DNA of 64,000 nucleotides from Calothrix anomala FACHB-343 (GCF_014696435.1 NZ_JACJQG010000011.1:62001-126000), one strand, 5' to 3'; positions 8,582 through 18,874 are shown, counted from the first letter of the stretch. Translations and numbers: made by a program. The notes: generated by a model from the sequence alone, not told the origin.

Positions 8582-10081
8582 TTAAAAATCGAAATAGATA
8601 TATGGCAAGCTACCTTCAGGAGCTAATAGCCATACTGCGTAGAAGCAAAGCGGTACAAATACAAGCTTCACAGGCCAGTTGAATTCTATCTTCAGGCGAT
8701 TCTTAAACCCGTAAACTATTGCCATTAGCAGAGCTAAAAATATTAATCTGCCACTCAGTTGAGATTGGCTGAGATTTAAGGCTTCTACATAGACTTTTTG
8801 GGCAAACTGTACGTCGCCTGGATAACCCCAGAGATGACGAAATACTAAAGTAGATTCTTGGAGATTGGGTAGTCGGAACCAAATCCAAGATGTGAACACC
8901 ATCACTTGAGTCAAGAACCAAGCGGAAAATATGCCGAGAGGCTTTTGCCAAAAATGCTCTAAACTTTCATAGCGATCGCTTAATGCATCGGTAAGGCGAT
9001 GAATAATCAAAGCTATCCCATGATAAGTGCCCCAGACGATAAAACCCCAGGTTGAACCATGCCAAATACCAGCAATTAACATAACGATGAGTAAATTCCC
9101 ACAGGTGCGCGTCAAGCCTTTGCGGGAACCACCCAAGGGAAAGTAAACATAGTTACGCAGCCAATCGCCCAAAGTCATGTGCCAGCGTCGCCAAAAGTCT
9201 GCAATACTGGTGCTGAAGTAAGGAAAATCAAAATTTTCGGGTAAGACAAAGCCGAATAACATAGCACTGCCGCGAGCAATGTCTACGTAACCATTAAAAT
9301 CGAAATATAACTGTAAGCCATAGGCAAAGGTAGCCAACCACAAATCTGTACTACCTGCTCGTTGTAAGTTGCCAAAACACAAATCTACAAAAATTCCTAA
9401 ATGATCTGCTAATATCCCTTTTTTAACTGCGCCTCTAGCAATTAACCACAGTCCTTCACTGACTTGGGCAGCAGCAGGTAATTGTAGTGTATTAATTTGA
9501 GTTGCTAAGTTGTGATAGCGCGTAATTGGGCCAGAGATGAGTTTAGCAAAGAATAATTTATAGGCAGCAAATTTGATAAATTGATTTGTGGCTGGCGCAC
9601 CGCGATAAACATCAATTAAATAGGCGATACATTCAAAGGTAAAAAATGAAATTCCTAAAGGGGCAATAAATTTAAAAGCTCCATCTGGGGATGTTGTTGG
9701 TAATGTAAAAACAGCTTTTAAAATTCCCGGTAAATATTTAAATCCGAGTAATAGTAAAACATTTAAAACTATTCCTAACCACAAAAGCTTTAAACGATTG
9801 AGGTTCCAGTCAGCTTGGACAAATAGCCATTCTTCATTAGAAATTTTGCTATTTTGGGAACGTTGACTAGGTGAACTATTTTTGCTAATCTCCAATCCCA
9901 GACGGAAATTAATAAAGGTCAGGGCTAATAATAGCGGTATGTACTGAGCATTAAGAGAGGCATAAAATATCAGACTGGCGATTAATAGAGTCCACAATCG
10001 TAATTTCTGCTCTGGCAAAGTCCAGTAAATTCCCAGGACACTGAGCAAAAATAGTCCGTAGAAAATAGAGATGAAATTCAT
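8582..10081 (-). CDS. MBOAT-family membrane-bound O-acyltransferase (AlgI-like)
   Basis: 499 residues with about ten hydrophobic segments. Conserved MBOAT features are visible: FFTFECIAYLIDVYRG (about 146-161), LYFDFNGYVDIARG (258-271), DFWRRWHMTL with His301, and AGIWHG with the essential His341. AlgI-like MBOATs move acyl groups, often acetyl, across the inner membrane onto exopolysaccharide through an SGNH-type partner. The gene directly upstream on the same strand encodes such a partner (DUF1574), 106 bp away across an STRR array, so the two probably form an operon for modification of an extracellular glycan. The acceptor polymer is not identified. Confidence 0.92.
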   Translation of the reverse strand: MNFISIFYGLFLLSVLGIYWTLPEQKLRLWTLLIASLIFYASLNAQYIPLLLALTFINFRLGLEISKNSSPSQRSQNSKISNEEWLFVQADWNLNRLKLLWLGIVLNVLLLLGFKYLPGILKAVFTLPTTSPDGAFKFIAPLGISFFTFECIAYLIDVYRGAPATNQFIKFAAYKLFFAKLISGPITRYHNLATQINTLQLPAAAQVSEGLWLIARGAVKKGILADHLGIFVDLCFGNLQRAGSTDLWLATFAYGLQLYFDFNGYVDIARGSAMLFGFVLPENFDFPYFSTSIADFWRRWHMTLGDWLRNYVYFPLGGSRKGLTRTCGNLLIVMLIAGIWHGSTWGFIVWGTYHGIALIIHRLTDALSDRYESLEHFWQKPLGIFSAWFLTQVMVFTSWIWFRLPNLQESTLVFRHLWGYPGDVQFAQKVYVEALNLSQSQLSGRLIFLALLMAIVYGFKNRLKIEFNWPVKLVFVPLCFYAVWLLAPEGSLPYIYFDF

Positions 10082-10086
10082 TTTTT

Positions 10087-10141
10087 AGTCAATGGTCAAT
10101 GGTCAATAGTCATTTGTTATTTGTCATTTGTCATTTGTCAA
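10087..10141. repeat. STRR heptanucleotide array
   Basis: Tandem 7-mers of the GTCAATG and GTCATTT types between the DUF1574 gene and the MBOAT gene. Such short tandemly repeated sequences are typical of heterocystous cyanobacteria. Confidence 0.85.
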
Positions 10142-10187
10142 GAAGGTGATGGGCAATAATGATTTTTCTTTTGCGTTATCACCATTT

Positions 10188-13100
10188 CTATTTTGCTGAC
10201 CAAGGAATCATAGGATCGCGAGCTAGCTTTTTCGAGACTTCGTAGGCTCCAAATCGGTTGAGGTGACTGGGATCGGAAAAGTAGTCATTGACTTTAGGCC
10301 AGAGTTTACTGATATCTCGATAAATAAAGTTGGGATTGTTAGACATCTGTAACATGTATTGTTGAAATTGCTGCTCGTATTTTTGCCGGATTGGGTCTAA
10401 ATAATCGGCAGTTAAGGGCATGTTGACAAATACTAAAGGAATTTTCCGCGCCTGAGTAAACTCAAGTAGGGCGTTGAAAGCTGCGTCTTGTTCGCCTTCT
10501 ATTTGAAATGATTGATAGTCGTTATCGTAATTCCCTGTAACTTTGGGGTGTTTTTGATAATATCTGGCGGGATGGAAGCGGACTGATAAAGCGAGGAAAC
10601 CATCAAAATCAACGGATTGCTGAGAGGCTTCTTCTTCGGGCGCATCGTTACTTAACTGTATAGATGCTTTACCTTGGCGGGGGCGATCGCTCATTAAGGG
10701 TAAGGAGTTAAGTTGTTTTTGTAATAACTCTTTAATGCGATCGCGGTTGGGATAGCTAGCCGAAACAGCCGCAACAGCTTGATTGAGCCAGTGATTAGCT
10801 ATTTGATAGCTAGTCATTTCTGGTTTTGGGATTTTGGTTTTTTCGGCTTCGGATGACTTGGCGGGATCTTTGAGCAAGTCATCAGTCGTACCGGTAGCGA
10901 TCGCTTTTTCTAACGCTTTTTTATAGCCAGGTGATGAAGCGATCGCGGCAAAGGTGATATCTTTGCGCCCGCTATTAAATGCACGGGAACCATCCGCCCA
11001 GAGAATGAGTTTTGGTAGTTCTTCTGGTTCTAGTACCCGGCGCACAATAAAGTCTACAACTTGGGCTGTGGCTCCATTGACACCAAAGTTAAATACATCA
11101 ATGTTAGGGTAACCCTGTGTTGCCAAAGTTTGCGACAGGGCGGCGGGATCTACGCCTCTGAGGGCGCGGGATGAACCAATAATCAACACGTGGGGAGGAT
11201 TACCAGTTTTCGCCAACCGCTCTTTATATAGGGCGATTTGCTCATCTAATTGCCGAGCATTATAACTAGGCATTTGCGATCGCGCTGCTAACAAAATTGC
11301 TGTGGCTGTAGCTTTTTCTTTTAATGGTGCAGCTTCTAAATTCTGGGTTTCAATATCCTCATTTTGAGTAAAGCTCGAAGAATTAAATACAGAAGTTTTA
11401 CTCTGACGGGTTTTATTGTTATCGGTATTCGCCAAAAATGCTGTTCTCTGACTATTATTAACAGTTGGCTTGGGGGATGGTTTTTTCGCCGTAGATGATG
11501 GACTGGGAACAGTAGTAACTGTTGCTGGTGAACTGGGTAAATTCCGGGTAATGATTTGCCCCAATACCCAATCAGTTTGCATAGTTAGCAATAATCCCAA
11601 AGTCCCCCATACCAGGGCGATTTTAATTCCTTGTCCATCAGAGTTATCGTCTGTGGGCTGACCAATTTCGGAAAATAGCTGAGTTTGTAAAAGTAACTTT
11701 TTAACTTTGGTAGTGGTTGTTGTCCACCAATCCCGCGTCACTTCTTGAATAAAGGTTTGTACTTCCTCTGTTGTCAAGTCGGGACGTAAGATGGGTTCAG
11801 TTGATTGGGAATGTACCAAATCTTTAATGTAAATTGCTGTGGCAGCAAATTCGGGAGTCGCTTCGGGAACTAAACGTTGGCGGGGCTGGAAATCTTCACC
11901 GTGATGCCATGCTGGTTCTTTATCACCTGCACGCCGCCCATATACACGTACTCCCAAAATTCCCGGCACTTTTAACTGCCTGATTAACTGTACAACTTTG
12001 GTCGCTACTTTTTTCCGGGCTGGACATACAGGCGCATCACACATCACATGTAATAAATCACCTTTCACTAGGGGCATGACACGCATCCCGCCTGTTTTCA
12101 GCCGCCAATCTAAGTCAGGATTTAATAACCTTTCTAGTAAAAAATCGATCGCCGGTTGATCGCCAGCAGTAGCTAATTCCAAAGCCGATGGGGCTAGGGC
12201 TGGATGCTGGGTAGCGGGTAAAGAAATCCAATCAATCCAAGCTGGTTGCTTGTCGGTGGTTTTTTTACCATATATAGTAGCGGCTTTGATGCCTTGGGGG
12301 GCGATCGCTTCGAGTTGAGAAACAATGAGCGGCAAGCATAAATGTTTCTCTGGTGCTGGGGCGGTTTCTAAGGGATCGACAGCCGGGGTACAAAAAATAT
12401 GTAATGTTGATTCTTGCAACGAAGCTTGGACAGCCACTTTTAACTCTGATAACATCTCAGTTAACAGTCTGGCGATCGCTTGCACATCTCCCCACCGCGC
12501 CCATTCCTTGAGCATCACCTCTGGTGGCGTTAAATCCACCCGCAGCAACCAATCAGGGGTAGTTTCACCATTTACTTGCGAAACAATAATCGCATCTTCA
12601 TAACCCGATAGCTTGAGATGTCTTAACTTCTTAGCTACTGGTTCCGCTAGCAATGTGGCATCGGGACTATAACCCGATTGACAAAAAATCCACAACCGTT
12701 GTCCCTGTTGCGGCTTGACTTTTACCTCTACAGCCACACCCAAGGTACTCAGAGTTTCGCTGAGATAGCGGGCAATGCCATCTGGATGTCCTTGTTTGGC
12801 TAGGCTTTCGTTAGAAAGAATCAGCGCCCCGCCCGTTGATTGGGATTTTCTCTCATCTTCTAACAGAGCTTGTTTCACCTGTTCCAAGTGTTTTTCGAGT
12901 TGATTTAAGTAAACTCGATGACACCATTGCGCTCGCGATTCGCCTTTTTTTCTACCGTAGACAAATACTTGGTATATTGAGGTTTGTTCGCTGTTTGTGA
13001 GGATATCTAAATCTGTTTGTTGGAGTGCTTGCAACAAGTCAGATAAAATGCGCCAACGTCGCGGGCACTCTGTCCCTTCACAAAGGATATGTAGGTCATT

Positions 13101-13199
13101 TCCCTGCAACCGGACTTTCACCCCAAAAGTGTTAATTCCAGTTGCTTGGCTTACCCATTGCACTATGGATTGCTGGCGATCTAGTGATGCTGTTTTCAT
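10188..13199 (-). CDS. DUF1574 SGNH-like protein with four N-terminal cytosolic repeats
   Basis: 1003 residues from the ATG at 13199 (a TTG two codons upstream is in frame). The N-terminal half holds four divergent repeats at about 10-95, 140-220, 240-325 and 350-435. Each has a strand such as LHIxC, a helix, and an ending like VYGRKxGxxxPxW. One membrane helix follows (about 525-547), then a Ser/Thr/Pro-rich linker, then the DUF1574 domain. That domain carries SGNH-hydrolase-like elements: GSSRALRG with Ser677 as block I, and DPSHLN with Asp976 and His979 as the terminal catalytic pair. It resembles AlgJ/AlgX-type partners that receive acyl groups from an MBOAT protein, and the MBOAT gene is the next gene downstream. 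The repeat region is unexplained. Confidence 0.85.
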   Translation of the reverse strand: MKTASLDRQQSIVQWVSQATGINTFGVKVRLQGNDLHILCEGTECPRRWRILSDLLQALQQTDLDILTNSEQTSIYQVFVYGRKKGESRAQWCHRVYLNQLEKHLEQVKQALLEDERKSQSTGGALILSNESLAKQGHPDGIARYLSETLSTLGVAVEVKVKPQQGQRLWIFCQSGYSPDATLLAEPVAKKLRHLKLSGYEDAIIVSQVNGETTPDWLLRVDLTPPEVMLKEWARWGDVQAIARLLTEMLSELKVAVQASLQESTLHIFCTPAVDPLETAPAPEKHLCLPLIVSQLEAIAPQGIKAATIYGKKTTDKQPAWIDWISLPATQHPALAPSALELATAGDQPAIDFLLERLLNPDLDWRLKTGGMRVMPLVKGDLLHVMCDAPVCPARKKVATKVVQLIRQLKVPGILGVRVYGRRAGDKEPAWHHGEDFQPRQRLVPEATPEFAATAIYIKDLVHSQSTEPILRPDLTTEEVQTFIQEVTRDWWTTTTTKVKKLLLQTQLFSEIGQPTDDNSDGQGIKIALVWGTLGLLLTMQTDWVLGQIITRNLPSSPATVTTVPSPSSTAKKPSPKPTVNNSQRTAFLANTDNNKTRQSKTSVFNSSSFTQNEDIETQNLEAAPLKEKATATAILLAARSQMPSYNARQLDEQIALYKERLAKTGNPPHVLIIGSSRALRGVDPAALSQTLATQGYPNIDVFNFGVNGATAQVVDFIVRRVLEPEELPKLILWADGSRAFNSGRKDITFAAIASSPGYKKALEKAIATGTTDDLLKDPAKSSEAEKTKIPKPEMTSYQIANHWLNQAVAAVSASYPNRDRIKELLQKQLNSLPLMSDRPRQGKASIQLSNDAPEEEASQQSVDFDGFLALSVRFHPARYYQKHPKVTGNYDNDYQSFQIEGEQDAAFNALLEFTQARKIPLVFVNMPLTADYLDPIRQKYEQQFQQYMLQMSNNPNFIYRDISKLWPKVNDYFSDPSHLNRFGAYEVSKKLARDPMIPWSAK

Positions 13200-13418
13200 G
13201 GGCAATTAACTTGAGAGGAAGCGAGTATTGGGGTATAGTGCCTGCACTTGTAAACTAGAACCATACATTTATCACACCCTGACGTTTGGTTTTAACACTT
13301 TTGTTACCTTCTTGGCTGACAATATGGGCAAAGATAGATATTCATGAACATTTGTGATTTTCGCCTATGTTAAATTTTCCGTTGATTTTACAAATCTGCA
13401 AACTCCCAGGAATTAACA

Positions 13419-13655
13419 ATGTCTCCTGCTAACCACAAACCCTCAACTAATCCGGAATTAAATTTATTGCTATTTAGCATTCCCCAATCTTTGCTTGTAC
13501 AGCTAGGAACAGCTTCGATGCTGATGCTGTTGACAGCTAGCAAAGCTTCGACGACAGCCCTAGAAGCTATGGGACAAGCAAGTGTGGAATTATTTCGGGG
13601 CGATCGCCTACCCATACTCGACTTTCCAGAAGATAACGAAATAAACAACAGTTAA
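13419..13655 (+). CDS. Small conserved-looking protein upstream of ppc, unknown function
   Basis: 78 residues. AGGA lies 8 nt before the ATG, supporting the start. The sequence has a hydrophobic middle (LLLFSIPQSLLVQLG, MLMLLTASKA) and an acidic C-terminus ending FPEDNEINNS. One amphipathic or membrane-associated helix pair is likely. It lies about 100 bp upstream of ppc on the same strand. An open frame on the opposite strand over the same bases has no ribosome site and is treated as a shadow. I do not recognise a named family. Confidence 0.65.
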   Translation: MSPANHKPSTNPELNLLLFSIPQSLLVQLGTASMLMLLTASKASTTALEAMGQASVELFRGDRLPILDFPEDNEINNS

Positions 13656-13757
13656 ATATTTTACTCTTAGACATTAAGCCACTCTGGACTACTTCCTTGA
13701 GTGTTGATTACAGAACATAGCATTCAAAACAATAATTGTCTTGCAAAAATAGAGAAT

Positions 13758-16700
13758 ATGAGTTCCCTTTTATACTCTTTGTCTCAGGCGGCGAACATCT
13801 ACCCCGCATCGGAATTGTTTTTGCGTCACCGCCTCCAAATAGTGGAGGAGTTGTGGGAGTCAGTACTCCGGCAAGAATGTGGGCAACAAATGGTAGATTT
13901 ATTAGGTCAACTGCGCGATCTATGTTCGCCAGAAGGACAAGCTACTCATGACCAAGCTGCATCAGCTGTCAAGTTGATTGAACAACTCAACATCAACGAG
14001 GCCATTCGTGCTGCTCGTGCTTTTGCTCTGTATTTTCAGTTGATTAACATCATAGAGCAGGAATACGAACAACGGCAGCAGCTGACTCGTTATTCTGAAG
14101 CCGAGACGCAAATAGAAGATCCAGACATTCTCCCTAATATTACCTATTCCTCTAATCAACGGGAAAATGATGCTCCTGTAAATCGGGGAATAGGCGCAGA
14201 TTTATTAGCAAAGAGTTGGGTAGCCAAGCAAAAGGAGAAACAAAAAGGGACTTTTGCAGCTTTATTCCCCCATTTATTTAAATTGAATGTGCCACCCCAG
14301 CAAATTCAACGCCTAATCGCCCAATTAGATGTGCGTTTAGTGTTTACGGCTCATCCTACAGAAATTGTGCGCCATACAATTCGGGATAAGCAACGCCAGG
14401 TGGTAAACCTTCTACAACAGCTAGATATCATCGAACATCGCGCCGGGAATGCAACCGGGGGTTATCCTTGGGAAGCAGCAGAATTAAGAGAAAAATTACT
14501 CGAAGAAATTCGTCTGTGGTGGCGTACCGATGAACTTCATCAATTTAAGCCTACAGTCTTAGATGAAGTAGACTATGCTCTGCACTACTTCCAAGAAGTT
14601 TTATTTGATGGCATTCCCCAACTACATAAGCGGTTCAAATACGCTTTGAGCAAAACCTTTCCTTGGCTGGAACCACCGCAGAAAAACTTCTGTTCCTTTG
14701 GTTCTTGGGTAGGTTCAGATCGAGATGGGAATCCCTCAGTCACGCCAGAAATTACCTGGCAGACAGCTTGTTATCAGCGCAAAATGGTGTTAGGTAGATA
14801 TATTAACTCCGTCAAGCAGCTGGTGGAATTATTAAGCGTGTCGATGCACTGGAGTGATGTCTTACCAGATTTATTAGAATCCCTGGAGTTGGATCAGTCC
14901 CAGCTGAGTGATGTCTATGATGCCTTAGCGTTGCGTTATCGCCAAGAACCCTATCGCTTGAAACTGGCTTATATCCTCAGAAGGTTAGAAAATACCCGCG
15001 ATCGCAATTTGGCATTATATAACCGCGAAACACCCAAAAATGAAGACCACCCGATGTATCGTTCGGGGGCGGAATTTTTGACAGAATTGCGGTTAATTCA
15101 ACGTAACTTGACGGAAACAGGTTTAAGCTGCCGAGAATTGGATAATTTGATTTCTCAGGTAGAAATTTTCGGCTTTAACCTCACCCAATTAGATATTCGT
15201 CAAGAATCTTCCCGCCACTCCGATGCACTCAATGAAATTCTCGAATATTTACAAGTCTTACCGCAAGCGTATAATGACTTGACAGAAGAACAGCGAGTAG
15301 CTTGGCTAACAGGAGAATTACAAACCCGCAGACCGTTAATTCCCTCAGAATTGCCATTTTCTGAGAAAACTAACGATGTGATTCAAACATTCCGGGTAGT
15401 GCGATCGCTCCAGCAAGAGTTTGGTGCCAACATCTGCCAAACTTACATTATTAGTATGTGTCGCGAAGTCAGCGACGTACTAGAAGTTTTACTCTTAGCC
15501 AAAGAAGCGAGACTGTTCGATCCAGCGATCGCTGTCGGGACAATTCAAGTTGTACCTTTATTTGAAACGGTAGAAGACTTACAACGCTCTCGCAGCGTCA
15601 TGCGTCAGCTGTTTGAATTACCTTTATATCGTGCTTTATTAGCAGGAGGTTATCAACAGCTTGAAGATAAGGGAGAAACAGATCAAGCCAACATCACCAC
15701 CTGTCCGTTAACCCTGAATCTCCAAGAAGTCATGCTGGGGTATTCTGACAGTAATAAAGACTCTGGTTTTTTAAGCAGTAACTGGGAAATTCATAAAGCC
15801 CAAAAATCCCTGCAACAAATAGCCGAACAATATGGTGTTAACCTGCGGATTTTCCACGGACGCGGCGGTTCCGTCGGTCGGGGTGGAGGCCCTGCTTATG
15901 AAGCGATTTTAGCCCAACCAGGCCACAGTATTAACGGCAGAATCAAAATTACCGAACAAGGGGAAGTACTGGCTTCTAAATATTCCCTGCTAGATTTGGC
16001 ATTGTACAATCTAGAAACCATTACCACAGCGGTAATTCAAGCCAGCTTGCTGCGTACAGGCTTTGATGATATCGAACCTTGGAACGAGATCATGGAAGAA
16101 CTAGCAGCGCGATCGCGTGTTCATTATCGCTCCTTGATTTATGAGCAACCCGATTTTATCGACTTCTTCCACCAAGTAACCCCCATCGAAGAAATTAGCC
16201 AATTACAAATTAGCTCTCGTCCCGCGCGTCGTCCCTCTGGGAAGAAAGATTTAAGCAGCTTACGCGCTATTCCTTGGGTATTTAGTTGGACACAAACCAG
16301 ATTTTTACTACCTTCCTGGTATGGTGTAGGTACAGCATTGCAAGAATTTTTGCAAGAAGAACCAGAAGAACACTTAAAGCTATTGCAATACTTTTATGTG
16401 AAATGGCCATTCTTCAAAATGGTGATTTCTAAAGCCGAAATGACCTTGGCGAAAGTGGACATGCAAATGGCGCAACATTACGTCCAAGAACTCTCAAATC
16501 CTGAAGATAGACCGAGATTTGCCAAGGTATTTGAGCAAATTTCTAGCGAATACTACCTCACAAAAGATTTGGTCTTAAAAATTACTGGACACAACCGCCT
16601 ACTAGATGGTGACCCAGTATTACAGCGTTCAGTTCAGTTACGCAATGGCACAATTGTACCTTTAGGGTTTATCCAGGTTTCTCTACTCAAGCGCCTGCGA

Positions 16701-16820
16701 CAATCACGGAATGCAGCTCCCTCTGGCGTAATTCACTCCCGTTACAGTAAAGGCGAGTTACTGCGGGGAGCCTTGTTAACCATTAACGGAATTGCGGCGG
16801 GAATGAGAAATACGGGTTGA
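13758..16820 (+). CDS. ppc: Phosphoenolpyruvate carboxylase
   Basis: 1020 residues from the ATG at 13758; an upstream in-frame GTG at 13701 would add 19 residues without family similarity. It catalyses carboxylation of PEP by bicarbonate to oxaloacetate, the anaplerotic entry to the partial TCA cycle and aspartate synthesis. Catalytic signatures are present: [18 protein letters not shown] (active-site His), [20 protein letters not shown], the glycine-rich loop [14 protein letters not shown], and the C-terminal MRNTG that closes the active site. It is full length for cyanobacterial PEPC. It is a cytosolic homotetramer in the family. Confidence 0.97.
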   Translation: MSSLLYSLSQAANIYPASELFLRHRLQIVEELWESVLRQECGQQMVDLLGQLRDLCSPEGQATHDQAASAVKLIEQLNINEAIRAARAFALYFQLINIIEQEYEQRQQLTRYSEAETQIEDPDILPNITYSSNQRENDAPVNRGIGADLLAKSWVAKQKEKQKGTFAALFPHLFKLNVPPQQIQRLIAQLDVRLVFTAHPTEIVRHTIRDKQRQVVNLLQQLDIIEHRAGNATGGYPWEAAELREKLLEEIRLWWRTDELHQFKPTVLDEVDYALHYFQEVLFDGIPQLHKRFKYALSKTFPWLEPPQKNFCSFGSWVGSDRDGNPSVTPEITWQTACYQRKMVLGRYINSVKQLVELLSVSMHWSDVLPDLLESLELDQSQLSDVYDALALRYRQEPYRLKLAYILRRLENTRDRNLALYNRETPKNEDHPMYRSGAEFLTELRLIQRNLTETGLSCRELDNLISQVEIFGFNLTQLDIRQESSRHSDALNEILEYLQVLPQAYNDLTEEQRVAWLTGELQTRRPLIPSELPFSEKTNDVIQTFRVVRSLQQEFGANICQTYIISMCREVSDVLEVLLLAKEARLFDPAIAVGTIQVVPLFETVEDLQRSRSVMRQLFELPLYRALLAGGYQQLEDKGETDQANITTCPLTLNLQEVMLGYSDSNKDSGFLSSNWEIHKAQKSLQQIAEQYGVNLRIFHGRGGSVGRGGGPAYEAILAQPGHSINGRIKITEQGEVLASKYSLLDLALYNLETITTAVIQASLLRTGFDDIEPWNEIMEELAARSRVHYRSLIYEQPDFIDFFHQVTPIEEISQLQISSRPARRPSGKKDLSSLRAIPWVFSWTQTRFLLPSWYGVGTALQEFLQEEPEEHLKLLQYFYVKWPFFKMVISKAEMTLAKVDMQMAQHYVQELSNPEDRPRFAKVFEQISSEYYLTKDLVLKITGHNRLLDGDPVLQRSVQLRNGTIVPLGFIQVSLLKRLRQSRNAAPSGVIHSRYSKGELLRGALLTINGIAAGMRNTG

Positions 16821-16824
16821 TTTA

Positions 16825-16865
16825 ATAGTCAATAGTCAATAGTCAATAGTCAATGGTCAATGGTA
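16825..16865. repeat. STRR heptanucleotide array
   Basis: Tandem AGTCAAT/GGTCAAT heptamers immediately after ppc. Confidence 0.85.
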
Positions 16866-16930
16866 AAGAAACTATAAACTATGGACTTTTGACTCTTGAC
16901 TTAGAACTATGGACTCTTGAGAATTGACTA

Positions 16931-17185
16931 ATGAAAAATAGAACTTTAATATGCTCCCTAGTAGCGATCGCGTCAGGGATTATTGGTGCTTATATTTCTG
17001 GACAAACTACCCTCATGCTACATAGTCAAAAGTGCCAAAATCAAACTTGGGCTATGCAGCAGTTGTGCAACACTTGGGTAACGCCAGGAGCAATATGGCA
17101 AGGTAGCACTACAGGACTATGGATGGGTACAATTTTAGGCGCATTTGTCGCTGGTATGGCAACCAGCCAGAATCGAAATTATTGA
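16931..17185 (+). CDS. Small two-helix membrane protein, C-terminus possibly cut by an IS end
   Basis: 84 residues with two hydrophobic segments (about 7-30 and 58-80) separated by a loop holding two Cys (KCQNQ and LCNTW). The family is not recognised. The stop codon TGA at 17183-17185 is part of TTGACATCC, which is the outer end of an IS200/IS605-type terminal sequence. The original C-terminus may therefore have been replaced when the element inserted. The start ATG at 16931 follows an STRR-rich spacer with no clear ribosome site. Confidence 0.6.
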   Translation: MKNRTLICSLVAIASGIIGAYISGQTTLMLHSQKCQNQTWAMQQLCNTWVTPGAIWQGSTTGLWMGTILGAFVAGMATSQNRNY

Positions 17186-17547
17186 CATCCTCACCGCCGT
17201 AGAACGGCGATGATTCTTCGCCACGCCAGCAACCTACAGATGGTAGGAGAACTGGTCGCCGAGTGGGGTTGACGCTTCATTGCAACGTGCTACCGAAGTA
17301 GTCTTACAGTCGCTCCACGTCCGTTTAAAGTCCAGGATGTCCTCCCGCGACTAACCGACATTGAAATATGAAGTTTGACTTTTTCCTCTGGGATGGATTG
17401 ATGTTTCCTACCATTGCCCATTGGTTTTTCTCTACGCCTGCTCTCATCGTAGCTGTTTCAACGCGTCTTGAGCCTAGAGGGGGATTGTTAAGTCCAAGTA
17501 TATTATACCAGAAAGCCGTCCTAGAAGGACGGGGCTTGTATCCCATT
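17182..17547 (-). mobile_element. IS200/IS605-type remnant (tnpB 3' fragment and end hairpins)
   Basis: Read on the minus strand, the low-coordinate end shows a hairpin (CGCCGTTCTACGGCG) followed by GAGGATGTCAA, the usual right end of tnpB-only elements. Just upstream is a short frame ending GEESSPFYGGEDV, typical of the degenerate tnpB C-terminus. At the other side a second hairpin, GCCGTCC/GGACGGG (about 17513-17534), marks another element end. The tnpB body is missing. It is probably a deleted, non-autonomous copy; whether the two hairpins belong to one or two elements cannot be decided here. Confidence 0.6.
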
Positions 17548-17553
17548 CTTTTA

Positions 17554-17617
17554 GTCAACAGTCAACAGTCAACAGTCCATAATTCACTAACAAATGACCA
17601 ATGACAAATGACTAATG
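17554..17617. repeat. STRR heptanucleotide array
   Basis: AGTCAAC and AATGACA/AATGACT heptamers in tandem, lying at the 3' end of the next minus-strand gene. Confidence 0.8.
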
Positions 17618-17992
17618 ACTATTCGTAGGCATTTGCAAATGTTTCATAGCCTTCCAAGATTGCGTACTCGTATCGAAACAGTGCCATTCTCCGCTTTTAA
17701 CTTCTTGGTAGCAAAACAGAGTCCGCTCCTCTCCATCTAAATAATCAGTTAAATAATAGACAATGCCGCGAAAAGGATAGATTTTTCGGCTGAGTCGCTT
17801 GGCTACAGCTTGATTTGGACACTCAACGACGAAAACCGACTTTCCATCCAGGTGACCCAAAGAGAATATACACATGCGCAAGATGGCTCTGAGCCAACTT
17901 TCGGAGTTGTCAAAATAATCATTAATAATTTTGTTAGTCAGAGCTTGTTCGAGCTTACGATCCTGGTTTTGAGGAGTTTGGGCTTCAGACAT
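17612..17992 (-). CDS. Conserved-looking cyanobacterial protein of unknown function
   Basis: 126 residues, soluble, mixed alpha/beta composition with no membrane segment. Notable stretches: KLEQALTNKIINDYF, KSVFVVECPNQAVAKRL and GEWHCFDTSTQSWK. Two acidic/aromatic segments (YYLTDYLDGEER, EVKSGEWH) suggest a small globular fold. The ATG at the listed end is the only reasonable start. I do not recognise a family. The 3' end overlaps the STRR array, so the last residues are repeat-derived. Confidence 0.6.
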   Translation of the reverse strand: MSEAQTPQNQDRKLEQALTNKIINDYFDNSESWLRAILRMCIFSLGHLDGKSVFVVECPNQAVAKRLSRKIYPFRGIVYYLTDYLDGEERTLFCYQEVKSGEWHCFDTSTQSWKAMKHLQMPTNSH

Positions 17993-18568
17993 AGCGTCAC
18001 CTTTAGCTATACCGATGGTTTGAGATTAAACCAAAATCTTTAAAAGTGACAAGAGTATAGCCACCTTACTCCCCGACAGCCAGGAAATTTAGTCGGTAGT
18101 TTTTGGCGTCAGCATGGCTGGTACAATCTACTTATTTGTCGTCAGGAACCTCAGCCTAAAGGTATGAGGCTTGTAAGAGAAATCTAGCAAGCCATCCTGA
18201 CCAGACCACCCTTCACAGTCGTTGGGTAAACGTTATTTGAGTCACGACACCTTGGGAGAGTGCGAAGTCTCCCAAGGTGTCGCTTGTGACTAAACAGTTC
18301 TAAGGTAACTGGAACAGTGTTGCAAGCCTAAAAAGCTCTTGTAACAGGTCGTTCGCGCAGCGTCTCCCCTTGGGAGAAGCTAACATTACCCCGCAAGGGA
18401 GGCGCAAAAAAGCGCAAAACGCTATGTGTACAGGGTTGTCAAACTTGAGACGGTAACTGTCCTGTCGAAAGTGCATTACAAAAGTACACCAAGTCGAGCA
18501 ACCCTAAGGCAGTAGCGCTAAAACTGTAAAGCCGTCCTAAAAAGACGGGGTTTCTACCCATTTTTCTG
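17993..18568. other. 576-bp non-coding region with strong RNA-like structure and an IS-type end hairpin
   Basis: No supported frame. It contains a perfect 15-bp stem (CGACACCTTGGGAGA with its complement, 18244-18281), a cyanobacterial repeat block (GCGCAGCGTCTCCCC, about 18356), and a terminal hairpin AAAGCCGTCC...GGACGGGG-like at 18527-18552 that resembles the one at 17512-17536. The last hairpin ends 17 bp before the next ATG. The combination suggests the relic of an IS200/IS605 tnpB element including its overlapping guide-RNA scaffold, but no tnpB codons remain that I can align. Confidence 0.45.
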
Positions 18569-18874
18569 ATGACTGCTGAAACTAATCAAGTAAATCAAAC
18601 AACCACAGGTGCTGATGCTATTGACGAAGCGATCGCACGGGGAATTGATTTTGACGGTTCTCCTATACCAACCGCCAAATTAGACCTATATACCAAAGTC
18701 ATGGCATTAGAAGCAAACAGACAGCGTAGTGGTGTCTCAAATACCATGCGATCGCGCATTGTCCGCATTGGCGCAAAGCATATTCCTCAAACCGAACTAG
18801 ATACATTGCTAGTTGATGCTGGTTTTGCACCTTTAAAAGAAAAAGAAATCGCCTTTTTCTACGGTGGTAAATAG
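18569..18874 (+). CDS. Small soluble protein of unknown function
   Basis: 101 residues. It has a polar N-terminus, then AIDEAIARGIDFDGSPIPTAK, a helical segment VMALEANRQRSG, and a basic-to-hydrophobic C-terminal part (MRSRIVRIGAKHIPQTELD, AGFAPLKEKEIAFFYGGK). It looks like a compact conserved cyanobacterial protein, but I cannot name the family. The ATG lies just after an IS-type terminal hairpin and has no Shine-Dalgarno sequence, so its native upstream region may have been replaced. Confidence 0.7.
   Translation: MTAETNQVNQTTTGADAIDEAIARGIDFDGSPIPTAKLDLYTKVMALEANRQRSGVSNTMRSRIVRIGAKHIPQTELDTLLVDAGFAPLKEKEIAFFYGGK

Noticed and set aside
13388-13648. 86-residue minus-strand frame opposite the small gene before ppc
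   Set aside because: No ribosome site, and the plus-strand frame has AGGA plus operon-like placement.
17325-17558. 77-residue minus-strand frame as an intact gene
   Set aside because: It begins inside an IS-type hairpin and runs through remnant sequence; it is more likely a degenerate tnpB tail.
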